Below are positions 9,731-17,300 of a stretch of DNA of 59,291 nt, piece by piece. The number at the start of each line of letters is the position of its first letter. Positions within the stretch are counted from its first letter, which is position 1. Source of the stretch: Bacillota bacterium (GTDB lineage: Bacteria; Bacillota; Clostridia; Lachnospirales; Lachnospiraceae); the NCBI GenBank assembly GCA_023386315.1, contig JAEWJZ010000007.1:1-59291 (forward strand), in the 5' to 3' direction. Position numbers and translations under genes: made by a program. The notes under the pieces are model-generated. The model made no database searches, was not told the DNA's origin, and saw only the letters and a list, made by a program, of their open reading frames with translations.

Positions 9731-11078
9731 CGATTTGCTTTCCATGAGTGTGAACAATTTAAGACGGAGAAAGATGAGGACATTTTTAACTGTTCTGGGA
9801 GTTTTGATTGGTACAGCTTCCATAGTTGTTATGGTATCTCTGGGGATCGGTTTTAATGAACTTACCATGGAACAGTACGCTTCTTATGGAAGTCTGACTG
9901 AAGTCACTGTGTATTCCAATCAATCGTTTGGCGGAGATGGAAAGAACGAACCAAAGTACATGACGGATGATGTGATTGCCCAGTTTGGAAAACTGGATCA
10001 TGTAAAGGCGGCTTCCCCGCTTTTGCAGGCGGATACGATCATGAGCCAGGGGGCATATCAGGCGAATATCACTGTTATGGGAGTAACTCCGGAATATATG
10101 AAGAATATTTCTTTAAAACAGGGGCATCTTCCGGATAAAGGGAAAAAAGAGCTGCAGATGGTTGTTGGAAATATGGTCGCCAGGCAATTTAGCAACCCGA
10201 AAAGCAGAAGTCAGGATTTTTACGATGATCCAACCAAGATTCCTGATATTGATTTTATGAACAGACCCATTTTTGTGGTTTTTGACACGGATGCCTATTA
10301 TCAGGCTCAAAACGGCGGATCGGGTGACGGGAAAACTCCCGTCAAACCGCCTAAAAAATATCTGTTGAAGACAGCAGGTCTGGTAGCGGGAGGTGTGGAG
10401 GACTATAATAATTACAGTTACAATGTTTATGTAGATTTGGAAGCACTAAAATCCCAGTTAAAGCAGATTTTTAAGAAGAAACCCATTCCCAATCAGCCTA
10501 CCAATAAAAAGGGTAAGCCTTACGGCTATTTTATCTATGACCAGGCGGTTGTGGAGGTGGACGATATGGCCAATGTAACGGATGTTCAAAAAGCTATTAC
10601 AGATATGGGATATCAGGCAAACAGCAATATGGAATGGCTGGAACAGTCCCAGAAGCAGGCTAAGATGGTTCAGGCTCTGCTTGGCGGAATCGGAACGGTA
10701 TCCTTATTTGTTGCAGCAATCGGAATTGCCAATACCATGATGATGTCCATCTATGAAAGAACCAAGGAGATCGGAATTTTAAAGGTACTGGGGCTTGATA
10801 TGAATCATATCAGAGACATGTTTCTTCTGGAATCCGGATTTATCGGTTTTCTTGGAGGCGTAACGGGAATTGTATTCAGTTACGGGGTTTCTTTTCTCAT
10901 AAACCGTTTTCTGGCAGGCCGTTTTATGCCGGATATGCCTGGAGATTTATCCAGAATACCGGTGTGGCTGTCTCTGGCTGCCGTAGGCTTTTCTGTTTTT
11001 GTAGGCATGGCTGCCGGATTCTTCCCATCACTGAGAGCCATGAAACTGAGTCCTCTTGCTGCCATCCGCAACGAGTAA
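9720..11078 (+). CDS. MacB/FtsX-type ABC permease
   Basis: A 452-residue permease. It has an N-terminal TM (MRTFLTVLGVLIGTASIVVM), a large extracytoplasmic MacB-PCD-like domain (about 45-320), and three C-terminal TMs in a FtsX domain (YERTKEIGILKVLGL). It overlaps the upstream gene by 11 nt, so it is translated from the same message. The MacB fold couples ATP hydrolysis to work outside the membrane rather than simple import. Confidence 0.92.
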   Translation: MRFSDLLSMSVNNLRRRKMRTFLTVLGVLIGTASIVVMVSLGIGFNELTMEQYASYGSLTEVTVYSNQSFGGDGKNEPKYMTDDVIAQFGKLDHVKAASPLLQADTIMSQGAYQANITVMGVTPEYMKNISLKQGHLPDKGKKELQMVVGNMVARQFSNPKSRSQDFYDDPTKIPDIDFMNRPIFVVFDTDAYYQAQNGGSGDGKTPVKPPKKYLLKTAGLVAGGVEDYNNYSYNVYVDLEALKSQLKQIFKKKPIPNQPTNKKGKPYGYFIYDQAVVEVDDMANVTDVQKAITDMGYQANSNMEWLEQSQKQAKMVQALLGGIGTVSLFVAAIGIANTMMMSIYERTKEIGILKVLGLDMNHIRDMFLLESGFIGFLGGVTGIVFSYGVSFLINRFLAGRFMPDMPGDLSRIPVWLSLAAVGFSVFVGMAAGFFPSLRAMKLSPLAAIRNE

Positions 11079-11106
11079 AGCTATGTAATAAAATTAAAAA
11101 AAGACC

Positions 11107-11135
11107 TTGCATTTTTCGGAGGAATCATTTATTAT
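11107..11135 (+). promoter_or_regulatory. Sigma-A-like promoter of purO-purH
   Basis: TTGCAT (11107-11112), a 17-bp spacer and TATTAT (11130-11135). This puts the transcript start about at 11142, exactly where the riboswitch begins. Confidence 0.7.
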
Positions 11136-11141
11136 GTTAAA

Positions 11142-11246
11142 CAAGGTACGTGCAACTGGCGGATAAGTGGAGAAAACCACGGGGAGCACGTTACATTCAG
11201 AAGCCGACCGCCTGGGCACCGCTATGGGATGTCCAGGCGGTTTTTT
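11142..11246 (+). promoter_or_regulatory. ZTP (pfl) riboswitch with terminator
   Basis: The ZTP/ZMP aptamer consensus is clear: ACTGGCGG at 11155-11162, the hairpin GTGG/CCAC, GGGGAGCACG, then CCGACCGCCTGGGC ending about 11217. The 3' strand CCGCCTGG (11208-11215) can instead pair with CCAGGCGG (11233-11240), followed by six T, making a terminator. ZMP/ZTP binding should stabilise the aptamer and let transcription continue. ZMP is the substrate of the downstream PurH, so the logic is substrate induction. Confidence 0.95.
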
Positions 11247-11278
11247 GCGTTTTTATTGATGAAGGAGGACTAGGAGTC

Positions 11279-11992
11279 ATGAATTTGGTTTCTTTGAAGG
11301 ATGATTTAACGAACAATTCCTATCCGGGAAGAGGGATAATTATCGGCAAATCCCCTGATGGCAGGAAGGCAGTAACAGCCTATTTTATCATGGGAAGAAG
11401 TGTCAACAGCCGCAATCGTGTATTTGTGGAAGATGGGGATGGAATCCGTACCCAGGCTCACGATCCTTCAAAATTGTCAGATCCCAGTCTGATTATCTAT
11501 GCTCCGGTTCGTGTCATGGGCAACAAAACAATTGTGACAAACGGAGATCAGACAGACACCATCTATAAAGGAATGGATTTTCAGCTGACGTTTGAGCAGA
11601 CACTTCGCAGCAGGGAATTTGAGCCGGACAGTCCCAATTATACTCCCCGTATATCCGGTATTATGCATTTGGAGGATGGAAGATTTAACTATGCCATGTC
11701 TATATTAAAAAGCAACAATGGAGATCCATCTGCCTGCAACCGCTTCACCTTTGCCTATGAAAATCCAGTACCAGGAGAAGCCCACTTCATTCATACCTAT
11801 ATGCATGACGGCAATCCGCTGCCAAGCTTTGAAGGGGAACCAAAACTGGTGGAAGTTTTGGATGACCAGGGTGAGTTCACTTCCATGATCTGGGAAAGTC
11901 TGAATGAAGAGAATAAGGTATCGTTGTTTGTTCGTTATATTGATCTTGTAACAGGGGAATTTAAGACCCGGATAATAAATAAGAATAAATAG
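11279..11992 (+). CDS. purO: IMP cyclohydrolase, PurO-like
   Basis: About 237 residues from ATG 11279, chosen for the GAAGGAGGA site upstream; longer in-frame starts would run back into the riboswitch. It matches the stand-alone IMP cyclohydrolase family first known from archaea, which closes FAICAR to IMP, the last purine step. Motifs include NSYPGRGIIIG and MGRSVNSRNRVF. It is followed 14 nt later by a formyltransferase-only PurH, so the two activities fused in most bacterial PurH proteins are separate genes here. Confidence 0.85.
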   Translation: MNLVSLKDDLTNNSYPGRGIIIGKSPDGRKAVTAYFIMGRSVNSRNRVFVEDGDGIRTQAHDPSKLSDPSLIIYAPVRVMGNKTIVTNGDQTDTIYKGMDFQLTFEQTLRSREFEPDSPNYTPRISGIMHLEDGRFNYAMSILKSNNGDPSACNRFTFAYENPVPGEAHFIHTYMHDGNPLPSFEGEPKLVEVLDDQGEFTSMIWESLNEENKVSLFVRYIDLVTGEFKTRIINKNK

Positions 11993-12006
11993 CAGGAGCG
12001 CAAAAG

Positions 12007-13185
12007 ATGAATGAATTAGAATTAAAATATGGATGTAACCCCAATCAGAAGCCATCAAGAATCTATATGGCAGATGGATCCGATCTGCCCATAACCGTAT
12101 TGAGCGGAAAACCCGGATATATTAATTTTTTGGATGCATTTAATGGCTGGCAGCTGGTAAAAGAGTTAAAGGAGGCCACTGGTCTGCCTGCAGCTGCCTC
12201 TTTTAAGCACGTTTCTCCCGCAGGTGCAGCAGTAGGACTTCCCTTAAGCCCCGTTTTAAAAAAGATCTACTGGGTTGAGGATATGGGGGAGCTTTCGCCT
12301 CTTGCCTGTGCTTACGCCAGAGCCAGGGGAGCTGACCGCATGTCTTCCTTTGGTGATTATATTTCCCTGTCAGATCCTTGTGATGAGGATACGGCAAAGA
12401 TCATAAAGAGAGAGGTGTCAGACGGAGTTATTGCTCCTGGTTATACACCGGAAGCTCTGGATATTTTAAAATCCAAAAAGAACGGCAATTATAATGTTAT
12501 TTTAATTGATCCGGAATATTCTCCGGAGCACATAGAGAAAAAGCAGGTTTACGGAGTTACGTTTGAACAGGGAAGAAATGAAATTAAGATCGGCCGGGAA
12601 CTGCTGGAAAACAGAGTGACTCAGAATAAGGAGATTCCTAAAGCTGCTGAGATAGATTTAATAATCTCTTTGATTACGTTAAAATACACCCAGTCCAATT
12701 CCGTCTGCTATGCAAAGGACGGACAGGCAATAGGAATCGGAGCCGGACAGCAGTCCCGCGTCCACTGTACCAGACTGGCGGGCAGCAAAGCGGATAACTG
12801 GTATTTAAGGCAGGCACCAAAGGTGCTTGAACTTCCATTTCTTGAAAATATCCGCCGTGCAGACAGGGATAATGCTATTGACGTTTATATCGGTGAGGAT
12901 TATATGGATGTATTGGCAGACGGCAGATGGGAGCTGGTGTTTAAGGAAAAGCCCCCGGTTTTTTCGACAGAGGAAAAAAGGCAGTGGCTTGATCAGTTAT
13001 CTGATGTATCTCTTGGATCTGATGCATTTTTCCCATTTGGAGATAACATTGACCGGGCATTTAAAAGCGGTGTGAAGTACGTTGTTCAGCCGGGCGGCTC
13101 CGTAAGGGATGATCAGGTGATTGAAACCTGTGACAAATACGGTATGGTAATGGCATTTAATGGAATCCGCCTGTTCCATCATTAA
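12007..13185 (+). CDS. purH: AICAR formyltransferase (PurH transformylase part only)
   Basis: A 392-residue protein covering only the transformylase half of PurH. The motifs ELKYGCNPNQKPS, ASFKHVSPAGAAVG and IGAGQQSRVHC are present. It transfers formate from 10-formyl-THF to AICAR (ZMP). It lacks the N-terminal MGS-like cyclohydrolase domain of bifunctional PurH, a job taken by the upstream PurO. Both are under the ZTP riboswitch. Confidence 0.94.
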   Translation: MNELELKYGCNPNQKPSRIYMADGSDLPITVLSGKPGYINFLDAFNGWQLVKELKEATGLPAAASFKHVSPAGAAVGLPLSPVLKKIYWVEDMGELSPLACAYARARGADRMSSFGDYISLSDPCDEDTAKIIKREVSDGVIAPGYTPEALDILKSKKNGNYNVILIDPEYSPEHIEKKQVYGVTFEQGRNEIKIGRELLENRVTQNKEIPKAAEIDLIISLITLKYTQSNSVCYAKDGQAIGIGAGQQSRVHCTRLAGSKADNWYLRQAPKVLELPFLENIRRADRDNAIDVYIGEDYMDVLADGRWELVFKEKPPVFSTEEKRQWLDQLSDVSLGSDAFFPFGDNIDRAFKSGVKYVVQPGGSVRDDQVIETCDKYGMVMAFNGIRLFHH

Positions 13186-13201
13186 TAAAATATGACTGAA
13201 G

Positions 13202-13229
13202 GGATCGGACTGGTGTCCGGTCCTTTTTT
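13202..13229 (+). terminator. Terminator of purO-purH
   Basis: GGATCGGAC (13202-13210), loop TGGT, GTCCGGTCC (13215-13223), then six T. The stem is 9 bp with one G-U pair. Confidence 0.85.
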
Positions 13230-13237
13230 AACGGCTC

Positions 13238-13266
13238 TACTTTACATAAAAATATTATGTAAAGTA
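13238..13266. repeat. Perfect 12-bp inverted repeat upstream of sigK
   Basis: TACTTTACATAA (13238-13249) and its exact complement (13255-13266) flank a 5-nt A/T spacer. There is no T-run beyond it, so it looks more like a protein-binding dyad than a terminator. It lies about 110 bp before the sigK start. Confidence 0.6.
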
Positions 13267-13316
13267 AAACGAATAGTCTGAGAAAAAATAAGTACCAGCC
13301 TATATTTTTTGTAAAA

Positions 13317-13345
13317 GCACTTTAAAGGCTGGCGCGGCATAAAAT
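13317..13345 (+). promoter_or_regulatory. Candidate sigma-E promoter of sigK
   Basis: GCACTTT (13317-13323), 14 bp, CATAAAAT (13338-13345). Compared with the mother-cell sigma-E consensus (about GCATATT, 14 bp, CATACAnT), the -10 has one mismatch and the -35 two. sigK is a sigma-E-regulon gene in other sporeformers, so the assignment is plausible but not proven. Confidence 0.45.
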
Positions 13346-13374
13346 AGGATTAAGTAAGTTTAAGGTGGCTTTCT

Positions 13375-13650
13375 TTGAAAACTTTTCCCAAACCTTTAAC
13401 TGCGCGAGAGGAACGAGAGTGTCTGGAACGATACCAGGAAGGGGATCAGGAGGCGAGAGCCACACTCATCGAGCGTAATATGCGTCTTGTGGCCCATGTT
13501 GCAAAAAAGTATCAGAATACAGACTATGATATGGAAGATCTCCTGTCCGTGGGGACTATCGGGTTAATCAAAGCTGTTAATACCTTTCATCCGGACAGAG
13601 GATCAAGGCTGGCCACTTATGCGGCGAAATGTGTGGAGAATGAGATCCTA
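13375..13650 (+). CDS. sigK: sigK segment 1 of 3: SigK regions 2.1-2.4
   Basis: 92 codons from a TTG start (AAGGTGG 6 nt upstream; an in-frame stop at 13351-13353 excludes a longer form). The product matches the first half of sporulation sigma-K: KPLTAREERECLERY, LIERNMRLVAHVAKKY, DMEDLLSVGTIGLIKAV and LATYAAKCVENEIL. There is no hydrophobic pro-sequence, unlike B. subtilis pro-sigma-K but as reported for C. difficile. The reading frame leaves sigK homology at the AATGAGATCCTA repeat and stops two codons later (TCA TAA) inside element 1. Alone it lacks all -35-binding parts and cannot act as a sigma factor. Confidence 0.95.
13639..13650 (+). repeat. Left attachment site of element 1 (12-bp direct repeat)
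   Basis: AATGAGATCCTA, identical to 21515-21526. It encodes Asn-Glu-Ile-Leu of SigK. It contains AATGA, the core I recall for the B. subtilis skin element, which interrupts the same codons. Confidence 0.95.
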
Positions 13651-14526
13651 TCATAACGGCTTCTGAAACCCGTTATGCCGGTTTCTGTATTGAGCAGGTG
13701 AAATTCCCATATTTTTTCTGAAAACCTTAGAAAAATAATTGCTGTTGGAGTATCCGCATTCAGCTGCAATTTCCTCCAGACCCATGGACGTATTAAAAAG
13801 AAGGGATATAGCGTGTTCCAGACGGAGACTGGTTAGATATTTTATAGGAGAGTGTCCTGTCTGTAAATGAAACTGTCTGGTTAAATGGGGAAGACTCACA
13901 TCAAGTTCCCGGCACATCTGAGAGAGCCCGATTTGGTATTTATAGTTTTTCTGAAGCCACGCTGCAGCATCTTCCACACAGGCATTTTTGGTGGATTTTA
14001 GGGGCGTTTCCAGTTCTCTCATAAGCAGGGTCAGAAATTTATATAAAAAGATTCCGCTGTCGTAACGAACGTATTTTTTTCCTGCTTTCACAGCCTGGAA
14101 TTCCTCTAAAAATAATAATATGGCCTGACTTGTATTAGCAATAGAAAAAAATTTTCCTGCCAGAGCCTGAATTCGCTTAAAAAAATAATGGCCCATCTCC
14201 CCGTCAAAATGTATGTAAAAGTAGTTCCATGAACAATTTTCAGCCAGGTAGTATCTGCTGAAGTCGGGAAATGTAATAAAAAAAGCATTTCCAGGGGAAA
14301 GAATGTAAGTCTGGCCCTCTGTTTCAAACATTCCGCTTCCATCTAACGTATACTGAAACAAATAGCCCGAATAACCGCTGCGATTATAATTTTGAAAATC
14401 ATAGGATTCATTGCTCCTCTGTTCCATACCAAAATCCCAGAGAAAAAGGGGAGCATTCCATTGTCTGTCTATATCGAGAAAACCAAATGTCTGGCAAGAT
14501 TCATTCATCAAAAAATTACCCTCCAT
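13651..14526 (-). CDS. AraC family transcriptional regulator
   Basis: A 291-residue protein with an N-terminal cupin-like sensing domain (about 20-165; GYLFQYTLDGSGMFETEG) and two C-terminal helix-turn-helix units (about 185-285). These end with the AraC signature AAECGYSNSNYFSKVFRKNMGISPAQYR. It is divergent from the GH27 gene, so control of that enzyme by its sugar is likely. Its TGA stop directly abuts the left attachment repeat of element 1. Confidence 0.93.
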   Translation of the reverse strand: MEGNFLMNESCQTFGFLDIDRQWNAPLFLWDFGMEQRSNESYDFQNYNRSGYSGYLFQYTLDGSGMFETEGQTYILSPGNAFFITFPDFSRYYLAENCSWNYFYIHFDGEMGHYFFKRIQALAGKFFSIANTSQAILLFLEEFQAVKAGKKYVRYDSGIFLYKFLTLLMRELETPLKSTKNACVEDAAAWLQKNYKYQIGLSQMCRELDVSLPHLTRQFHLQTGHSPIKYLTSLRLEHAISLLFNTSMGLEEIAAECGYSNSNYFSKVFRKNMGISPAQYRNRHNGFQKPL

Positions 14527-14543
14527 GTATCGTGTTCTTACTC

Positions 14544-14571
14544 TTGTAATAGATTACCCAGTTGTTATAAT
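14544..14571 (+). promoter_or_regulatory. Promoter of the GH27 gene
   Basis: TTGTAA (14544-14549), 16 bp, TATAAT (14566-14571), with TG one base before the -10 (extended -10). Confidence 0.6.
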
Positions 14572-14613
14572 GATATCAGATTTATCAATAATTTACCAGG
14601 AAAGGATATGTAT

Positions 14614-15906
14614 ATGAGCAGAAATTTATCATCAGAAAAACCTCCCATGGGATGGAACAGCTATGACTATTATGATACGGCAGTAACAGAACGTGAGGTC
14701 AGGGATAATGCTGAATATATGTCACAGAATTTAAAAGAATATGGCTGGGAATATATCGTGGTTGACATACAGTGGTATGCCCATAATGCCGGAACCAGAC
14801 GGGAACAGTGCCAGTATATCCCCTTTGGGCAGATTGAGATTGATGAATACTCCAGACTCTGGCCGTGTCCAGACCGTTTTCCGTCTTCCTCGGGAGGTCA
14901 GGGTTTTAAACCACTGGCTGATTATATCCATGAACTGGGCTTAAAATTTGGAATTCACATCATGAGGGGTATTCCCCGTATAGCAGCTCATAACTGCATG
15001 AAAATAATGAATACAGATATAACAGCAGACAGGATTTCAGATCCTTATTCCATCTGCTCCTGGAATCCGGATATGTATGGAGTAATTCCACGGGCAGAGG
15101 GGGCCCAGGCGTATTATGATTCTATTTTTCAACTGTATGCCCAGTGGGGAGTGGATTTCATCAAATGCGATGATATCTGCCGTATGGATGCAGCGTCTGC
15201 AAAAGAAGAGATACGTATGCTTCATGATGCAATCAAAAACAGCGGAAGGCAGATGGTACTCAGCCTGTCACCAGGACCTGCACGTCTTGATGAGGCATGG
15301 CATTATGAAACTTACGCTAATATGTGGCGGATTACCGATGATTTCTGGGATGACTGGAATCTGTTAAAACAGATGTTTGTTCGCTGCGAACATTGGCAGA
15401 ATCATGTGAGTTCAGGAAACTACCCGGATTGTGATATGCTTCCGGTAGGTATGCTGGGAAAAGGCTTCGGCGATGAGAGAATGACCCGGTTTACAAAGGA
15501 TGAGCAGATTACTATGATGACTCTGTGGTGTATATTCCGTTCTCCGCTGATGATTGGCGCTGAACTGACTCTGATGGATAAATGGACGTTGGAACTGCTT
15601 AGAAATCCGGAAGTTTTAGCCCTTCTCAGTGACAAATGCAAAGCATCACAGCTTGCGCGCAATGCGGATCGGTGTATCTGGCACAGCAGCCATAAGGAAA
15701 ATGGTTTCAACTATCTGGCTGTATTCAATCTTTCTGAGGAGGAAAGTGAGATTGTCATTCCGCCCTGTCTGTTAAATATAGAAGATTTTAAAGATATCTG
15801 TTTTAAAGAACTTTGGACAGGTGAAACATTTACTTGTAAAACAAAGGATCTGGTATTAAAAGTACCTGGTCACGGAGCAAACCTTTGCCGGTTCCAGGGA
15901 ACCTGA
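14614..15906 (+). CDS. GH27-like alpha-galactosidase
   Basis: About 430 residues from ATG 14614, chosen because AGGAAAGG lies 8 nt upstream; the ATG at 14608 would be too close. It opens with PPMGWNSYDYYDT as in GH27/GH36 clan D enzymes. The likely nucleophile Asp is in FIKCDD and the acid/base Asp in RITDDFWDDW. A small C-terminal beta domain follows the barrel. No signal peptide, so it acts in the cytoplasm on imported oligosaccharide. It could cleave another alpha-linked sugar of clan D. The divergent AraC gene is the likely regulator; no sugar transporter accompanies it. Confidence 0.85.
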   Translation: MSRNLSSEKPPMGWNSYDYYDTAVTEREVRDNAEYMSQNLKEYGWEYIVVDIQWYAHNAGTRREQCQYIPFGQIEIDEYSRLWPCPDRFPSSSGGQGFKPLADYIHELGLKFGIHIMRGIPRIAAHNCMKIMNTDITADRISDPYSICSWNPDMYGVIPRAEGAQAYYDSIFQLYAQWGVDFIKCDDICRMDAASAKEEIRMLHDAIKNSGRQMVLSLSPGPARLDEAWHYETYANMWRITDDFWDDWNLLKQMFVRCEHWQNHVSSGNYPDCDMLPVGMLGKGFGDERMTRFTKDEQITMMTLWCIFRSPLMIGAELTLMDKWTLELLRNPEVLALLSDKCKASQLARNADRCIWHSSHKENGFNYLAVFNLSEEESEIVIPPCLLNIEDFKDICFKELWTGETFTCKTKDLVLKVPGHGANLCRFQGT

Positions 15907-15914
15907 CTTTGAAA

Positions 15915-15946
15915 GACATGGGAGTGAGAATATTCCCATGTCTTTT
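15915..15946 (+). terminator. Terminator after the GH27 gene
   Basis: GACATGGGA (15915-15923) pairs with TCCCATGTC (15934-15942), followed by T4C. Confidence 0.75.
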
Positions 15947-15983
15947 TCATATATATAAAAAAATAAGACAGGGGGGATGAAAA

Positions 15984-16448
15984 ACGAAACTGATCGCTGT
16001 TGGCAGCCGGCTGATGAAGGATGACGGGATTGGACTTATCGTTGCACAGGAGATGGAAAAACGGTTCCATAATTCAGAACTGGAAATAATCTATGGAGAA
16101 ACCGATAGTGAGGGATGTTTTTATTCTATGAATCCCGAGGATTTTATACTGATTTTAGATGCTATGACATCTGGAGAACGGCCGGGTACTGTGAAAATAT
16201 TTTCCTTAAACGAGCTTATGGACCAGGGAACGAATCTGTCCATGCAACACGACATGAGTTTTCTGGATCTGATGAAACTTTACAGATGTTCCGTAAAAGG
16301 ATACTTAATTGGGATTGAGGCTTCCCGGATTGTTCCAGGCCTTGAGCTAAGTCCTGCCCTTTCCAGGCAGCTTCCGGAAATTTGCAGAGAAACAGAAGAT
16401 ATTATAAGAGGTATTCTGTCAGAAGAAGTAAAGCGGGAAACAGAATGA
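15984..16448 (+). CDS. [NiFe]-hydrogenase maturation protease (HycI/HyaD-like)
   Basis: This endopeptidase removes the C-terminal tail of the hydrogenase large subunit after nickel insertion. Family motifs are the N-terminal strand KLIAVGSRLMKDDGIG (Asp/Glu for nickel sensing), the central IYGETDSEG, ILILDAMTSG and the HDMSFLDLM segment. The first in-frame ATG is 16014, but that would remove the essential first strand and has no ribosome site. Upstream in the same frame the homology runs back to an ACG at 15984, 7 nt after GGGGGG. Either ACG is used or an ATG has mutated. An out-of-frame ATG at 15977 also exists. The large subunit it should process is encoded about 1.7 kb downstream. Confidence 0.75.
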   Translation, partial: TKLIAVGSRLMKDDGIGLIVAQEMEKRFHNSELEIIYGETDSEGCFYSMNPEDFILILDAMTSGERPGTVKIFSLNELMDQGTNLSMQHDMSFLDLMKLYRCSVKGYLIGIEASRIVPGLELSPALSRQLPEICRETEDIIRGILSEEVKRETE

Positions 16449-16470
16449 AGTGCCTTCTTGTACAAAAAAT

Positions 16471-16602
16471 ATGGAAATAAGGCTTAAAAGGCAGGCTTGC
16501 ACATATATTCTAACAGATAAGCGCCATCTGATCATAGCAGTTCATCCTTTAACCAGACAGAGTGATGATGATTTGGCGTTTCTTCAGAGATTTGACCGGT
16601 GA
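16471..16602 (+). CDS. Possible 43-residue small protein
   Basis: ATG 16471 to TGA 16600-16602, reading MEIRLKRQACTYILTDKRHL and ending DDDLAFLQRFDR. It lies between the protease and the cytochrome b5 gene in the same direction. No clear ribosome site is seen and I recognise no family. It could be a small accessory protein of the hydrogenase cluster or chance. Confidence 0.3.
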   Translation: MEIRLKRQACTYILTDKRHLIIAVHPLTRQSDDDLAFLQRFDR

Positions 16603-16637
16603 ATAGGAAACATAAAAACGGGTAAGGAGGTTTAAAT

Positions 16638-17297
16638 ATGGAAATGGATTTGCTAATGACATATCTTGTAAGCAGTTTAAAGAGATTAAATGCTGATGTG
16701 GAGAAACTTCGCTCTAATCAATACAACAGCGATGATGTACTGGATCACTTAAGCAGTGAATTAATTATGCTGCAGAATCATGTCTATTATTTCGGACAGA
16801 TGCAGGAGAAAGGTTTATTTGCCAGTCAGATGGACGATCAGGCAAGAGGACTGACAGGATGCCAAATGGGACCGACAGGAGGTCAAATGGGACCGACGGG
16901 TGTGCCAATGGGCTCAACAGGTGCAGGCCCAACAGGAGGTCCAACAGGTGCAGGCCCAACCGGCGGTGAAACGGGAGGCCCAACCGGCGGTGAAACAGGA
17001 GGAGCAACAGGAGGAGAGCAGCCGGGAGAAATCCCAGAGCCAGAACCCCTGACCTATTTTACACCGGAGCAGCTGTCACAATATGATGGAAGAAACGGTG
17101 CTCCGGCTTATGTTGCAGTCAATGGAGTAGTCTATAATGTAACCAATAACCGGTTATGGTCAGGAGGAAATCATTTCTGGGGGCTGTCTGCAGGAAGGGA
17201 TTTAAGCGTAGAGTTTGCATCCTGTCATCCGGGAGCAATGGTTTTAAGTGTGCTGCCGGTTGTAGGGTACATGATTCAGGAACAGGGGGAGCAATAA
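16638..17297 (+). CDS. Collagen-like linker protein with C-terminal cytochrome b5 domain
   Basis: A 219-residue protein in three parts. Residues 1-66 are helical and coiled-coil-like. Residues 71-130 are low complexity, made of GPTGG, GAGPTG and GETGG units. Residues 138-212 match the cytochrome b5-like heme/steroid-binding fold (YFTPEQLSQYDGRNGAPAYV, VNGVVYNVT, HFWGLSAGRDLS, FASCHPG). His179 and His197 are the candidate heme ligands. No signal peptide. It ends 3 nt before the hydrogenase small subunit, so it may carry electrons to or from that enzyme. The ribosome site is AAGGAGG. Confidence 0.8.
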   Translation: MEMDLLMTYLVSSLKRLNADVEKLRSNQYNSDDVLDHLSSELIMLQNHVYYFGQMQEKGLFASQMDDQARGLTGCQMGPTGGQMGPTGVPMGSTGAGPTGGPTGAGPTGGETGGPTGGETGGATGGEQPGEIPEPEPLTYFTPEQLSQYDGRNGAPAYVAVNGVVYNVTNNRLWSGGNHFWGLSAGRDLSVEFASCHPGAMVLSVLPVVGYMIQEQGEQ

Positions 17298-17300
17298 TCA

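Noticed and set aside
11150..11278. N-terminal extension of PurO from ATG 11150
   Set aside because: It would translate the ZTP riboswitch; the ribosome site supports ATG 11279.
13652..13677. CATAACGG/CCGTTATG inverted repeat just inside element 1 as a terminator
   Set aside because: It lies within the AraC coding end with no T-run on either strand; a recombinase or factor site is possible but unsupported.
14392..14613. N-terminal extension of the GH27 protein
   Set aside because: It overlaps the divergent AraC gene and the promoter, and is unlike the family; AGGAAAGG points to ATG 14614.
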